A DNA stretch of 64,000 nucleotides from assembly GCA_947497265.1 (NCBI GenBank), contig CANMFP010000014.1, forward strand, positions 1-64,000. The letters run 5' to 3'. Of this stretch, positions 34,789 through 44,012 are shown in pieces. The translations under genes were made by a program, and so were the position numbers. The notes beneath the pieces are model-generated. The model ran no database searches. It was not told the origin of the DNA and saw only the letters and a list, made by a program, of their open reading frames with translations. The number at the start of each line of letters is the position of its first letter. Within the stretch, counting starts at the first letter, position 1. Source of the DNA: an uncultured Isoptericola sp. (GTDB lineage Bacteria; Actinomycetota; Actinomycetes; Actinomycetales; Cellulomonadaceae).

Positions 34789-35466
34789 TCACGAGCGGGT
34801 CTTGTCCGTCGAACCCGCACCTCCTGCCGCTGACGGTCCGCCGAGGGCCGCGACGGCGTCGAGGACGGCGTCCAGGCCCGGTTCGAACTCGGCGCCGAAC
34901 GTGTAGTCCGGCCGGGCGACGTACCCGCGCGCCAGCGCGGCCAGGTGCGGAAGCTCGTCCGCCAGGCCCGTCCCCGGGTCGAACGCCGCCACCATCTGTT
35001 CGCGCACCCCCGGAGCGGCCGGCACCGCGGACTCCTGGAGGACGAAGCCGTACACGTAGGCGTCCACCACCGTGTAGGCGCGCGCCGCGGCAGGCAGGGA
35101 GAACCCTGCTTCGCGCAGCACGCCGAGCACGGCGTCGTGGTGGCGCAGCGCGGCGGGCCCCGGCGAGACCCGCGACTCCATCAGCCCCAGCGCCCACGGG
35201 TGCCGGAACAGGACCGCACGGGCCGAGACGGCACGTCGTCGCAGCTCGGCCCGCCACCCGCCGGTGGGGTCCGGCGTCGCGACCTGCGCGAGCACGGCGT
35301 CGACCATCCCGTCCAGGAGGTCGTCCTTGCCCGCGGTGTGCCGGTAGAGGGCCATGGGCTTGTATCCCAGGGACGCAGCGACCGAACGCATCGTCACGGC
35401 GGCGATCCCGTCGGCGTCGGCGACGGCGGTCGCCGCCGCGAGGATCGCGTCACGATCGAGGGGCAT
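34789..35466 (-). CDS. TetR/AcrR-family regulator
   Basis: This 225-aa regulator has the TetR HTH at residues 5-50 (RDAILAAATAVADADGIAAVTMRSVAASLGYKPMALYRHTAGKDDLLDGM), and a C-terminal ligand domain of the TetR_C type. It is divergent from a DUF4386-like membrane protein at 35557. The 30-bp palindrome at 35507-35536 between them is an excellent operator candidate. The likely role is repression of itself and the membrane protein gene. The ATG at 35466 is the typical start. Confidence 0.88.
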   Translation of the reverse strand: MPLDRDAILAAATAVADADGIAAVTMRSVAASLGYKPMALYRHTAGKDDLLDGMVDAVLAQVATPDPTGGWRAELRRRAVSARAVLFRHPWALGLMESRVSPGPAALRHHDAVLGVLREAGFSLPAAARAYTVVDAYVYGFVLQESAVPAAPGVREQMVAAFDPGTGLADELPHLAALARGYVARPDYTFGAEFEPGLDAVLDAVAALGGPSAAGGAGSTDKTRS

Positions 35467-35506
35467 CTCGCCTCCGGCTGGTTGACGGCAGGTCGTCGCG
35501 ACCCTA

Positions 35507-35536
35507 GCGTACTAAGTACACGCGTACTTAGTACGC
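35507..35536. promoter_or_regulatory. TetR operator palindrome
   Basis: GCGTACTAAGTAC and GTACTTAGTACGC form a perfect 13-bp inverted repeat with a 4-bp spacer (ACGC). It sits 41 bp upstream of the TetR start and 20 bp before the divergent gene. Size and position are those of TetR-family operators. Confidence 0.8.
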
Positions 35537-35556
35537 ACCCATGAAGGGATCTCCCC

Positions 35557-36147
35557 GTGCCATCACCGTCCTCGTTCCGCCTCGTCGCCGGCCGACTCAC
35601 CGGCATCCTCTTCCTCTCCGCCTTCGTCCTCTACGGAGCCGGCAGCGCACTGGCGCCGGGAGCCCTCGGCAGCGCCCTCGTCCTCGCCAACTCGGCCGCC
35701 GTGGTCACCATCGGCGTGCTGTGCGCGCGAGCCCTGCGTCCCGACGCCCCGGCCGCGGCCCGCACCTACGTCGTCGCGCGTGGCGTCGAGGCCCTGCTCC
35801 TGGTGGTCGGGCTCTGGCTCGTCGTCACCGGTCGTGCCGGCGACGACATCGCCTACGCCGGAGCGATGGTCGCCCTGGCGCTCGGCAGCCTGCCGTTCTG
35901 CCGTGCCGTGGCGAACCGTTGGGTCCCCCGCTGGTTCGCGGTCTGGGGCGCGGTCGGCTACGTCCTCATGGCCGCGGGAGCGGTGGCGGACCTGCTCGCC
36001 ACCGGGCCCGGCATCTACCTCGCGGTCCCCGGCGGCCTGTTCGAGATCGCCTTCGGCGTGCTGCTGGTGGTCCGCGGGTTCCCGAGGGTGAGAACCGCGC
36101 CGTCGCGCCCCGAAAGGGTTCGGCACGCAGGGGCCGAGGTGGCATGA
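35557..36147 (+). CDS. DUF4386-like integral membrane protein
   Basis: This 196-aa protein has about six hydrophobic segments (starting RLTGILFLSAFVLYGAGSAL near residue 13, ending PGGLFEIAFGVLLVVRGF). The pattern is that of DUF4386 proteins, which have no known function. The divergent TetR gene and shared palindrome suggest inducible expression. The GTG at 35557 follows GAAGGGATCTCCC. The last 25 residues are basic and likely cytoplasmic. Confidence 0.65.
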   Translation: MPSPSSFRLVAGRLTGILFLSAFVLYGAGSALAPGALGSALVLANSAAVVTIGVLCARALRPDAPAAARTYVVARGVEALLLVVGLWLVVTGRAGDDIAYAGAMVALALGSLPFCRAVANRWVPRWFAVWGAVGYVLMAAGAVADLLATGPGIYLAVPGGLFEIAFGVLLVVRGFPRVRTAPSRPERVRHAGAEVA

Positions 36148-36211
36148 TCGACGCACGCGACCGCGACGACCTCGTGGTCGGCGCCATCCGTCACCGTCCC
36201 AGGGAGCACCC

Positions 36212-38785
36212 GTGCCCGGAGAGAACCTGACCCGCGTCGAAGCGATCGAGCGCGCCGGGGTCATCACCACCGTCGAGTCGTACGCCGTCGACCTCGACCT
36301 GACCACCGGTCCGGAGACGTTCTCGTCCACGACCGTCATCCGGTTCTCCGCGGTCGAGGGGTCGAGCACCTTCGTCGACCTCGTCGCCCCGGTCCTGCGC
36401 GAGGTGACGCTCAACGGGCGGTCCCTCGACGTCACGGAGGTCTTCGCCGACTCCCGCATCGCCCTCGAGGGCCTCGCCGCCGAGAACGAGCTGCGCGTCG
36501 TCGCCGACTGCGCCTACATGAACACCGGCGAGGGCCTGCACCGGTTCGTCGACCCCGTCGACGGCGAGGTGTACCTCTACACGCAGTTCGAGGTCCCCGA
36601 CGCCCGCCGCGTGTTCGCCACGTTCGAGCAGCCCGACCTCAAGGCGCCCTTCCAGCTCACCGTGACGGCCCCGGCCGCGTGGCACGTCGTGTCGAACCAG
36701 CCGACGCCGGAGCCCACGCCCGCCGAGCACGCGACCGAGCCCGACGTCGCCGCGGCCCGGTGGGAGTTCGGGCCCACGCCGCGCATCTCCACCTACCTGG
36801 CGGCGCTCGTCGCCGGGCCGTACGCCGTCGAGCGCGGCGAGGTCACGTCGTCGGACGGCCGGACGATCCCGCTGGGCGTGTTCTGCCGCTCCTCGCTGTC
36901 CGAGCACCTCGACGCCGAGGCGATCATGACCACGACGCGCCAGGGCTTCGCGTTCTACGAGGAGACCTTCGGCGTCCCCTACCCGTTCGACAAGTACGAC
37001 CAGCTGTTCGTGCCCGAGTACAACATGGGCGCGATGGAGAACCCCGGCTGCGTCACCTTCACCGAGTCCTACGTGTTCCGCTCCCAGGTGACCGACGCCG
37101 TGCGGGAGCGCCGCGTGGTGACCGTGCTGCACGAGCTCGCGCACATGTGGTTCGGCGACCTGGTCACCATGAAGTGGTGGAACGACCTGTGGCTCAACGA
37201 GTCGTTCGCCGAGTACGTCTCGACGCTCGCCACGGCCGAGGCCACCGAGTGGGAGGCGGCCTGGACCACCTTCAACGCGATGGAGAAGACCTGGGCCTAC
37301 CGCCAGGACCAGCTCCCGTCCACGCACCCGATCGTCGCGCCGATCGACGACCTCGAGGACGTCCAGGTCAACTTCGACGGCATCACCTACGCCAAGGGCG
37401 CCTCGGTGCTCAAGCAGCTCGTGGCCTGGGTCGGGCGCGAGGAGTTCGTCAGCGGCGTCTCGGCCTACTTCCGCAAGCACGCCTGGGGCAACACCGAGCT
37501 GCCCGACCTGCTGGTCGAGCTCGAGGCCACCAGCGGCCGCGACCTGGGCGCCTGGGCGAAGACCTGGCTGGAGACCGCGGGCGTCAACACGCTGCGCCCC
37601 GTCATCGAGCTCGACGACCACCGCCGCATCACGTCGTTCCAGATCGAGCAGACGGCCCCCGCCGACCACCCCACCATCCGCCCGCACCGCCTCGGCATCG
37701 GCTGCTACGACCTGGACGACTCCGGCGCCGTCGTGCGCACGCGCTCCGTGCAGGTCGACATCGACGGCGCGCGGACGGCGGTGCCCGAGCTTGTCGGCCT
37801 GTCACGGCCCGACCTCGTGCTGATCAACGACGACGACCTGGCCTACGCCAAGGTCCGTCTCGACGACGCGTCGCTGACGTTCGCCGTCGAGAACCTGTCG
37901 CGCATCAGCGACCCGCTGGCCCGCTCGCTCGTGTGGGGCTCGGTCTGGGACGCGGTGCGTGACGGCGAGACGCCGGCGTCGGCGTACGTCGATCTGGTCC
38001 TGGGCAACATCGCGGCGGAGACGGAGTCGACGACGGTCCGGACCACGCTGGCCCAGCTCGGCCTGGCCGCGCGGTCGTACGTGGCTCCCGAGCGCCGGGC
38101 TGCCACCCTGGAGCGGGTCGGCGACACCCTCTGGACGCTGGCGCAGGACGCAGGTGCCGGTTCGGACCTGCAGCTCCAGCTCGTCAAGTACTTCTCGACG
38201 CTGGCGTCCACCCCGGCGCACGTGGCCCCGCTGCGCGGTCTGCTCGACGGCTCCGTCGTCCTCGGCGGCCTCGCGGTCGACACGGACCTGCGATGGGAGC
38301 TCCTGCAGGGGCTCGTCCAGCTCGGTGCGGCCGGCGACGACGAGATCGAGGCGGCGCTGGCCGCGGACGACACCGCCTCGGGCCGCCAGGCCGCGGCGCG
38401 GGCTCGTGCGGCGACGCCGACCACGGCGGGCAAGGAGCGCGCGTTCGCCTCGGTGGTCGAGGACGCCGACGCACCGAACGCGATCATCCGCGCGACGGCC
38501 GCCGGGTTCGTGCAGGTGACCGACCCCGCGGTGCTGGTCTCGTTCGCCCAGCGCTACGTGGACGCCCTGCTGCCGATCTGGGAGACCCGCAGCTATCACA
38601 TCGCGGAAGAGCTCATCGAGGGGCTCTACCCGGCTCCGCTCGCGTCGACGCGGCTGCGGGACACCGTCCGCGGCTGGCTCGAGACGCACGCCGACGCCCC
38701 GTCGGCCCTGCGTCGCATGGTGATCGAGGCGTTGGCGGGCACCGAGCGCGCCCTCGCCGCCCAGGCGGTCGACGCCGCGGCCTGA
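36212..38785 (+). CDS. pepN: Aminopeptidase N
   Basis: This 857-aa M1 zinc aminopeptidase removes N-terminal residues from peptides in the cytoplasm. The exopeptidase motif GAMEN is near residue 272 and the zinc site HELAHMWFGDLVTM near 307, with the third ligand Glu in NESFAEY. The C-terminal ERAP1-like helical domain (about 520-850) is complete. The length is typical of actinobacterial PepN. Start GTG at 36212; an ATG lies 68 bp upstream in another frame. A strong hairpin follows at 38810-38843. Confidence 0.95.
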   Translation: MPGENLTRVEAIERAGVITTVESYAVDLDLTTGPETFSSTTVIRFSAVEGSSTFVDLVAPVLREVTLNGRSLDVTEVFADSRIALEGLAAENELRVVADCAYMNTGEGLHRFVDPVDGEVYLYTQFEVPDARRVFATFEQPDLKAPFQLTVTAPAAWHVVSNQPTPEPTPAEHATEPDVAAARWEFGPTPRISTYLAALVAGPYAVERGEVTSSDGRTIPLGVFCRSSLSEHLDAEAIMTTTRQGFAFYEETFGVPYPFDKYDQLFVPEYNMGAMENPGCVTFTESYVFRSQVTDAVRERRVVTVLHELAHMWFGDLVTMKWWNDLWLNESFAEYVSTLATAEATEWEAAWTTFNAMEKTWAYRQDQLPSTHPIVAPIDDLEDVQVNFDGITYAKGASVLKQLVAWVGREEFVSGVSAYFRKHAWGNTELPDLLVELEATSGRDLGAWAKTWLETAGVNTLRPVIELDDHRRITSFQIEQTAPADHPTIRPHRLGIGCYDLDDSGAVVRTRSVQVDIDGARTAVPELVGLSRPDLVLINDDDLAYAKVRLDDASLTFAVENLSRISDPLARSLVWGSVWDAVRDGETPASAYVDLVLGNIAAETESTTVRTTLAQLGLAARSYVAPERRAATLERVGDTLWTLAQDAGAGSDLQLQLVKYFSTLASTPAHVAPLRGLLDGSVVLGGLAVDTDLRWELLQGLVQLGAAGDDEIEAALAADDTASGRQAAARARAATPTTAGKERAFASVVEDADAPNAIIRATAAGFVQVTDPAVLVSFAQRYVDALLPIWETRSYHIAEELIEGLYPAPLASTRLRDTVRGWLETHADAPSALRRMVIEALAGTERALAAQAVDAAA

Positions 38786-38809
38786 CGTCGCGGCACCGCC
38801 CCGGCGAGC

Positions 38810-38843
38810 GAGAGGGCCCGGACCTGGTGGTCCGGGCCCTCTC
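38810..38843. terminator. Terminator between pepN and malQ
   Basis: GAGAGGGCCCGGACC at 38810-38824 pairs perfectly with GGTCCGGGCCCTCTC at 38829-38843, loop TGGT. It serves the convergent ends of pepN and malQ. Confidence 0.8.
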
Positions 38844-38866
38844 GGTCCGTCTCGCGCGGGTCGGTA

Positions 38867-41035
38867 CTACCTCGTCGAGGCGACGGCGGCGAAGAGCGAT
38901 CGCAGGCGCGCGTTGTCGAAGAGGTCCTCGATCAGCACCACGTTCCCGGCGGAGTCGCCGAGCGGCACCTTCCAGTTCGGGTACTCCCGGTCGGTGCCCG
39001 GCTGGTTCTGGGCACGCCGCTCCCCCACGGCGTCGACGAGCTGGACCCCCACCAGGGCGGCCGACGAGCGCCGCAGGTACCGGTGCAGCGCCTCGACGAC
39101 CTCACGCTCCGACGGGTTGTCCCCGACGAGCCCCTGCTGGGCCAGGACCGCGACCGCCGCGTCCCGCTCGGCGCGAGCCTGCCCACGCAGCGCCTGGGCG
39201 TCGTCGGCCAGGAGGCCGAGCCGCTCACGCAGGTCGACGTGCTCGCCGGCGAGGTACCCGGCCGTCGGTGGCATGTCGTGCGTGCCGACGGTCGCGAGCG
39301 TCAGACGGCGGTAGTCCTCCGGCGCGGTCGGCCGGCCGTCCGTCTTCTCGAACCAGAACACGGACGTGCCGAGGACTCCCCGGTCCGCCAGGTACTCACG
39401 CACCCACGGCTCGAAGACGCCCAGGTCCTCGCCGATGACGACGGCGCCGGCGCGCTGCGCCTCCAGGGCGAGGATGCCGACCAGCGCGTCGTGGTCGTAG
39501 CGCACGTAGGCGCCGTCACGCGCGGACATGCCCTCGGGCACCCACCACAGGCGGAACAGACCCAGGACGTGGTCGACCCGCAGGGCACCGGCGTGCCGCA
39601 GCGCGGTGCGCAGCATGTCCCGGTAGGGCCCGTAGCCGGCCCGCGCGAGCGCCCGCGGGTTCCAGGGCGGCTGTGACCAGTTCTGCCCCTGCTGGTTGTA
39701 CATGTCCGGCGGGGCGCCCACCGCGACACCGCGGGCGAGCACGTCGCCGTTCGCCCACACGTCCGCCCCGTGGGGGTGGACGCCGACGGCGAGGTCGTGG
39801 ACGATCCCGAGCCGCATCCCGGCGTCGACCGCCGTGCGCTGCGCCGCTGCCTTCTGCTCGTCGAACACCCATTGCAACCAGGTGAAGAAGTCGATCCGCT
39901 CGGCGAGCCGCTCGCGCGCGGCCGCGACCGCCGGGGAACCCGGGTCCGCCAGCTCGGCGGGCCAGGGCTTGCCGCCCAGCTCCTCGACGATCGCGCACCA
40001 CGTCGCGAAGTCCTGCAGCCCGGGGCCCTGGGCGGCGACGAACTCCTCGTACGCGGCCTGCCGCGCGGCACGCCGCGGCGCGGAGTGCACCACCTCCAGC
40101 GCGGCCTTCTTCGCGTCCCAGACGGCGTCCCGGTCGAGCGGCCCGCCGTCCCCGTCGAGATACCGCACCGGGTCGGCCGCCCACTCGACGAGGGAGCGGT
40201 CCGCGGCGGAGAGGTACGCCGTCTCCAGGATGTCCTCGACACGGACGTAGACGGGGTTGCCGAACCTGCGAGACGTCGGCAGGTACGGTGACGGCGTCAT
40301 CGGGGTGGAGGGCTCCGCCGCCGAGAGCGGGTTCACAGCCACGAAGTCCGCCCCGGCACGGTGCGCCGTCAGCCAGGCGAGGTCGGCCAGGTCGGCCAGG
40401 TCCCCGAGCCCCCACGACGTGCGCGATCGGACCGAGTAGAGCTGTGCGAGGACGCCCCACGCCTGACCACGAGCGAGGTACGGCGGCAGCTCGAGACGGT
40501 CCGGGGTGACCACCAGGGTCGTGGAGAACTCGTTCCCCTCGCTCAGGGCGTACAGCGTGTGCCAGCCCAGGGAGACGTCCGCAGGCACCGTGAACGTCGC
40601 GCGGCCCAGACGCCGGCCGTCGACCTCCCGCGGCTGGACGTCGTTCTCGGACTGCAGCAGATCGCGCCGTGGGCGCACGGCGTGGCGCCGACTGGCCGGC
40701 TCGGCACCGTCCAGCTCGAGCCACACGTGCACCGACGCGCCGTCCGTGACGTGCACCGGCACGTCGGTCTCGCGCCCCTGGCGCGCGACGACGGTCGGCG
40801 GCAGCACCGAGCGCCACTCCTCGTCCCGGACGCGGCGCAGCGCCTGCGAGATCGCCTGCGGGCCGCCGGCCTCGACGCCGAGCGCCTGCAGCACGGCGAC
40901 GAGCGTCGCATCGGGCACGCGGGCGACCTCGCCCCCGAACCGGTGGTACTCGGTGAGCACCCCGTACGCCGCGGCGAGCTCGTGCAGCTCGGCGCGCACG
41001 CCGTCGTCGGGCACGGCCTGATCCATGTCCTTCAT
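38867..41035 (-). CDS. malQ: 4-alpha-glucanotransferase (GH77)
   Basis: This 722-aa amylomaltase transfers alpha-1,4-glucan segments in maltodextrin metabolism. The GH77 catalytic residues are seen in RVDHVLGLFRLWW near residue 475 (nucleophile Asp), VIGEDLGVFEPW near 530 (acid/base Glu) and VGTHDMPPTAGY near 580 (stabilising Asp). An N-terminal extension of about 160 residues, with a beta-rich domain, precedes the barrel as in other actinobacterial MalQ. The start could also be the ATG at 41026. It is divergent from mscS. Confidence 0.94.
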   Translation of the reverse strand: MKDMDQAVPDDGVRAELHELAAAYGVLTEYHRFGGEVARVPDATLVAVLQALGVEAGGPQAISQALRRVRDEEWRSVLPPTVVARQGRETDVPVHVTDGASVHVWLELDGAEPASRRHAVRPRRDLLQSENDVQPREVDGRRLGRATFTVPADVSLGWHTLYALSEGNEFSTTLVVTPDRLELPPYLARGQAWGVLAQLYSVRSRTSWGLGDLADLADLAWLTAHRAGADFVAVNPLSAAEPSTPMTPSPYLPTSRRFGNPVYVRVEDILETAYLSAADRSLVEWAADPVRYLDGDGGPLDRDAVWDAKKAALEVVHSAPRRAARQAAYEEFVAAQGPGLQDFATWCAIVEELGGKPWPAELADPGSPAVAAARERLAERIDFFTWLQWVFDEQKAAAQRTAVDAGMRLGIVHDLAVGVHPHGADVWANGDVLARGVAVGAPPDMYNQQGQNWSQPPWNPRALARAGYGPYRDMLRTALRHAGALRVDHVLGLFRLWWVPEGMSARDGAYVRYDHDALVGILALEAQRAGAVVIGEDLGVFEPWVREYLADRGVLGTSVFWFEKTDGRPTAPEDYRRLTLATVGTHDMPPTAGYLAGEHVDLRERLGLLADDAQALRGQARAERDAAVAVLAQQGLVGDNPSEREVVEALHRYLRRSSAALVGVQLVDAVGERRAQNQPGTDREYPNWKVPLGDSAGNVVLIEDLFDNARLRSLFAAVASTR

Positions 41036-41146
41036 GCTCACGGGGACGATCCTGCCACCATCGGTCGTCCGGGGCCGACCCCCCACGCCAGGAAGCGGCC
41101 CGACGACGTTGCCCACGGGCCGGGACCGGCCGTTACGGTGGCACGC

Positions 41147-42142
41147 GTGAACTTGCTACTCCCCGCCACCGCGCCGCGGACCACCAGCACGCCCGACCCG
41201 TCGCCGTCACCCGTCCTCCCGGAGGAGATCGGGGAGGCGGGCGACGCCTTCTGGACCTGGTTCACCGGCTGGCCGCTGCACGTCCTCGTCATCCTCGTCG
41301 TCGGCGTGCTCGTCCTCGTCCTGCTGCGCCGTCTCATCTCCCACGTGACGGAACGGATCGCCACCGGCAAGCCCGCCACCGAGGACAAGAGGACCAAGGA
41401 CCGGGTCCGACGGTCGCCGATCGTGGGCGACGCGATCGGCATCGCGAACCCGCTGGCCTCCGCCCGCCGGGCGCAGCGGGCCCGCACCGTGGGGTCCGTG
41501 CTGAACTCGACGGCCAACATCGTCGTCGGCGTCATGATCCTGCTCATGGTCCTGACGGAGTTCGGGTTCGAGGTCGCACCGCTGCTCGCCTCCGCCGGCG
41601 TGGCCGGCATCGCGCTCGGTTTCGGCGCGCAGTCCCTGGTCAAGGACTTCATCTCCGGCGTCTTCATCCTCATCGAGGACCAGTACGGCGTGGGCGACGT
41701 CGTCGATCTGGGCTCCGGCGCCGACGGTGTCATCGAGGAGGTGCAGCTGCGAACCACGCAGGTGCGGTCCCTGGACGGCACGCTGTGGTGGGTCCGCAAC
41801 GGCGAGATCCTGCGCGCCGGCAACCGCACCCAGGGCTGGTCGCGCGCGCTGGCCGAGGTCCGGGTCCCCGTGGACGCCGACGTCGACGTGGTCCGGACCG
41901 CGCTCGGCCGGGCGGCCGACGCCGTCGCGGCCGACCCCGAGCTGAGCGACGAGTTCCTCGAGCCGCCGTCGGTGCGCGGCGTGGACGCGGTGACTGACTT
42001 CTCCCTCGCCTTCACCCTGCACGCCCAGGTCAGGCCCGGCATGCAGTGGGAGGTCTCGCGCGCGCTGCGCCGCGCCGCGCAGGACCAGCTGCGGCGCGTC
42101 GACGTTCTGCGCACCGACGTGATCGCGTCCGACGAGGCCTGA
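41147..42142 (+). CDS. MscS-family mechanosensitive channel
   Basis: This 331-aa protein has an N-terminal helix near residue 35-55, a cytoplasmic loop, then two membrane helices with the pore-lining segment APLLASAGVAGIALGFGAQSLVKDFISGVFILIEDQYGVGD near residue 145-185. That is the MscS TM3 and beta-domain hallmark. The C-terminal vestibule domain is short. It probably relieves osmotic downshock. Start GTG at 41147. It is divergent from malQ and ends in a hairpin shared with the convergent EIIB gene. Confidence 0.9.
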   Translation: MNLLLPATAPRTTSTPDPSPSPVLPEEIGEAGDAFWTWFTGWPLHVLVILVVGVLVLVLLRRLISHVTERIATGKPATEDKRTKDRVRRSPIVGDAIGIANPLASARRAQRARTVGSVLNSTANIVVGVMILLMVLTEFGFEVAPLLASAGVAGIALGFGAQSLVKDFISGVFILIEDQYGVGDVVDLGSGADGVIEEVQLRTTQVRSLDGTLWWVRNGEILRAGNRTQGWSRALAEVRVPVDADVDVVRTALGRAADAVAADPELSDEFLEPPSVRGVDAVTDFSLAFTLHAQVRPGMQWEVSRALRRAAQDQLRRVDVLRTDVIASDEA

Positions 42143-42152
42143 CGGCACTCGG

Positions 42153-42183
42153 CGGCGGGCACGCCCTGGACGCGTGCCCGCCG
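42153..42183. terminator. Terminator between mscS-like and EIIB genes
   Basis: CGGCGGGCACG at 42153-42163 pairs with CGTGCCCGCCG at 42173-42183. It lies between the convergent ends of the two genes. Confidence 0.7.
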
Positions 42184-42194
42184 TCCGGCACCGC

Positions 42195-42434
42195 TCAGGC
42201 CGAGGTGAGGCGTCCGTCCAGCTCCGCTGCCAGGTTGTCGGCCTCGGGGCCCACGATGACCTGGATGATGGTGCCTGATCGCACCACGCCGAACGCACCC
42301 GACGCCTTGAGTCCGTGCTCGTCGACCAGCCGGGGATCGGACACCTGGACACGCAGTCGCGTGATGCACGGTTCGAGCTCGACGACGTTGGTGGTCCCGC
42401 CGAGGGCTGAGAGGATGTCTTCCGCCTTGCTCAT
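42195..42434 (-). CDS. Orphan PTS EIIB domain protein (glucose family)
   Basis: This 79-aa protein is a single EIIB domain of the glucose/N-acetylglucosamine PTS family. The phosphorylated Cys is in ELEPCITRLRVQV near residue 25 and the domain is complete (SGAFGVVRSGTIIQVIVGPEAD). No EIIA, EIIC or HPr gene is nearby, so the phosphate donor and sugar are unknown; it may serve an EIIC encoded elsewhere. The ATG follows GGGGAGATACCGA. Confidence 0.85.
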   Translation of the reverse strand: MSKAEDILSALGGTTNVVELEPCITRLRVQVSDPRLVDEHGLKASGAFGVVRSGTIIQVIVGPEADNLAAELDGRLTSA

Positions 42435-42513
42435 TCGGTATCTCCCCAGGAAGTGGTTCGTCGGATCGCGTCTTTGCAGGTCCATCACCACCTTAGCGTC
42501 TCGGGCAACAGGG

Positions 42514-42552
42514 CGGGTCGGTGGCGGGTCGGTGGCGGGTCGGTGGCGGGTC
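42514..42552. repeat. Tandem 11-bp repeat (CGGGTCGGTGG)
   Basis: Three exact copies of CGGGTCGGTGG (42514-42546) are followed by half a copy. The array lies between the EIIB and globin starts, in the divergent promoter region. It could change the spacing of promoter elements. Confidence 0.8.
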
Positions 42553-42610
42553 CTCAGCAGGCCGGGAGTGACCGTCGCCACGGAGGACCGCCGCGCCGAT
42601 CTGGGAAGAT

Positions 42611-43000
42611 GTGCCGGTGACGACACCCAGCTTCTACGACGACATCGGCGGCCACGCCACGTTCGAACGCCTCGTGGACGAGTTCTACGTGGGCGTCGCG
42701 GACGACGAGGTGCTGCGCCCCATGTACCCCGAGGAGGACCTGGGCCCCGCCAAGGAGCGGCTCACCATGTTCCTCGAGCAGTACTGGGGCGGGCCCACGA
42801 CGTACAGCGAGCGGCGCGGGCACCCGCGCCTGCGGATGCGCCACGCCTCGTTCAAGGTGAACCCGGATGCCCGCGACCGCTGGCTGGCACACATGCGCAC
42901 CGCCGTGGACTCCCTCGAACTGGCCCCGGCCCACGAGTCCCAACTGTGGGACTACCTGGAGCGCGCGGCCTTCAGCCTGATCAACACCTTCGAGGAATGA
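42611..43000 (+). CDS. glbO: Group II truncated haemoglobin
   Basis: This 129-aa protein is a truncated globin of the TrHbII/GlbO type. Tyr at B10 lies in VDEFYVGV near residue 26, the proximal His in [10 protein letters not shown] near 78 and Trp at G8 in RDRWLAHM near 90. These proteins bind oxygen and may act against NO or peroxide. Either GTG at 42611 or the one at 42617 could be the start. A thioesterase gene follows 54 bp later. Confidence 0.92.
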   Translation: MPVTTPSFYDDIGGHATFERLVDEFYVGVADDEVLRPMYPEEDLGPAKERLTMFLEQYWGGPTTYSERRGHPRLRMRHASFKVNPDARDRWLAHMRTAVDSLELAPAHESQLWDYLERAAFSLINTFEE

Positions 43001-43053
43001 TGCGGAGCGAGCGTGCGAGCGCAGCACCATTCCGACCACCGACACGAGGATCG

Positions 43054-43965
43054 ATGCCGAACGTGAGCATGACCGACACCACCGACGGACCGCTCGACCA
43101 GCTGCTGGCAGCGCTGGACCTGCGGGAGATCGAGGGCTGGGGTCCTCGCGGCGAGGACGATCTCTGGCGCGGCGAGTCCGTCCCTGGGCCGGGTCGGCGC
43201 GTGTACGGCGGGCAGGTGCTCGCCCAGGCCCTGCTGGCGTGCGGCCGGACGGTCGAGGACGACCGGCTCCCGCACTCGCTGCACGCGTACTTCCTGCGCG
43301 AGGGCGCCCTCGACTCTCCGGTCGACTTCGCCGTCGAACGGCTGCGGGACGGGCGCTCCTTCAGTGCGCGCCGCACGCACGCCCTCCAGGCGGGCCGGCC
43401 GATCCTGTCGCTGACGGCTTCGTTCCAGGTGGACCAACCCGGCTATGAGGCACAGGTCCCGATGCCTGACGGCGTCCCCGCACCGGAGGACGTCACCTCG
43501 ACGTTCGAGGCGCTCTCGGGCGTCGACCACCCGGCGGCGAAGTACTGGTCGGAGGGGTCGGCGTTCGAGCTGGCGCACGTGGGCGGGTCCGTCTACCTCG
43601 GCGCCGCGACGGACCCCCGGCCGGACCAGCTGGTCTGGGTCCGCGCCCGCCACGCGATCGACTCCGACGACCGGTTGCTGCACCGCGCGCTGCTGGCGTT
43701 CGCGTGCGACCAGGTGATGCTCGAGCCGGTGCTGCGCCAGGCCGGCACGTCGTGGCTGGACGTGGGCGGGAAGGTCCCCATGGCCTCGCTCGACCACGCG
43801 ATGTGGTTCCACCGGGACGCGCGCGCCGACGAGTGGCTGCTGTACGTCCAGGAGTCCCCCGGCGCCCAGGGCGGCCGCGGGCTGGGGCTCGCGCGGGTCT
43901 ACGACCGCTCCGGCGCCCTGGTGGCGACGATCGCGCAGGAGGGCATGGTCCGCCTGGCCGGTTGA
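43054..43965 (+). CDS. tesB: Acyl-CoA thioesterase II
   Basis: This 303-aa double hot-dog enzyme hydrolyses acyl-CoA to free acid and CoA. TesB motifs are RVYGGQVLAQALLA near residue 48, HSLHAYFLREG near 73 and ASLDHAMWFHRD near 247 with the conserved Asp. ATG at 43054 with GAGGATCG upstream. It lies on the same strand as glbO with a 53-bp gap, and precedes the topoisomerase gene by 47 bp; co-transcription is possible. Confidence 0.93.
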   Translation: MPNVSMTDTTDGPLDQLLAALDLREIEGWGPRGEDDLWRGESVPGPGRRVYGGQVLAQALLACGRTVEDDRLPHSLHAYFLREGALDSPVDFAVERLRDGRSFSARRTHALQAGRPILSLTASFQVDQPGYEAQVPMPDGVPAPEDVTSTFEALSGVDHPAAKYWSEGSAFELAHVGGSVYLGAATDPRPDQLVWVRARHAIDSDDRLLHRALLAFACDQVMLEPVLRQAGTSWLDVGGKVPMASLDHAMWFHRDARADEWLLYVQESPGAQGGRGLGLARVYDRSGALVATIAQEGMVRLAG

Positions 43966-44012
43966 CGCCGTCGTCCCGTGCGCGATGACGCGGTTCGTTC
44001 CACACTGTCCAC

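Noticed and set aside
40361-41146. Upstream extension of the mscS-like gene over malQ
   Set aside because: It overlaps malQ on the other strand, and the GTG at 41147 gives a normal MscS protein.
42046-43053. N-terminal extension of tesB across the globin and EIIB genes
   Set aside because: The frame is open by chance. The ATG at 43054 with GAGGATCG gives the normal TesB start.
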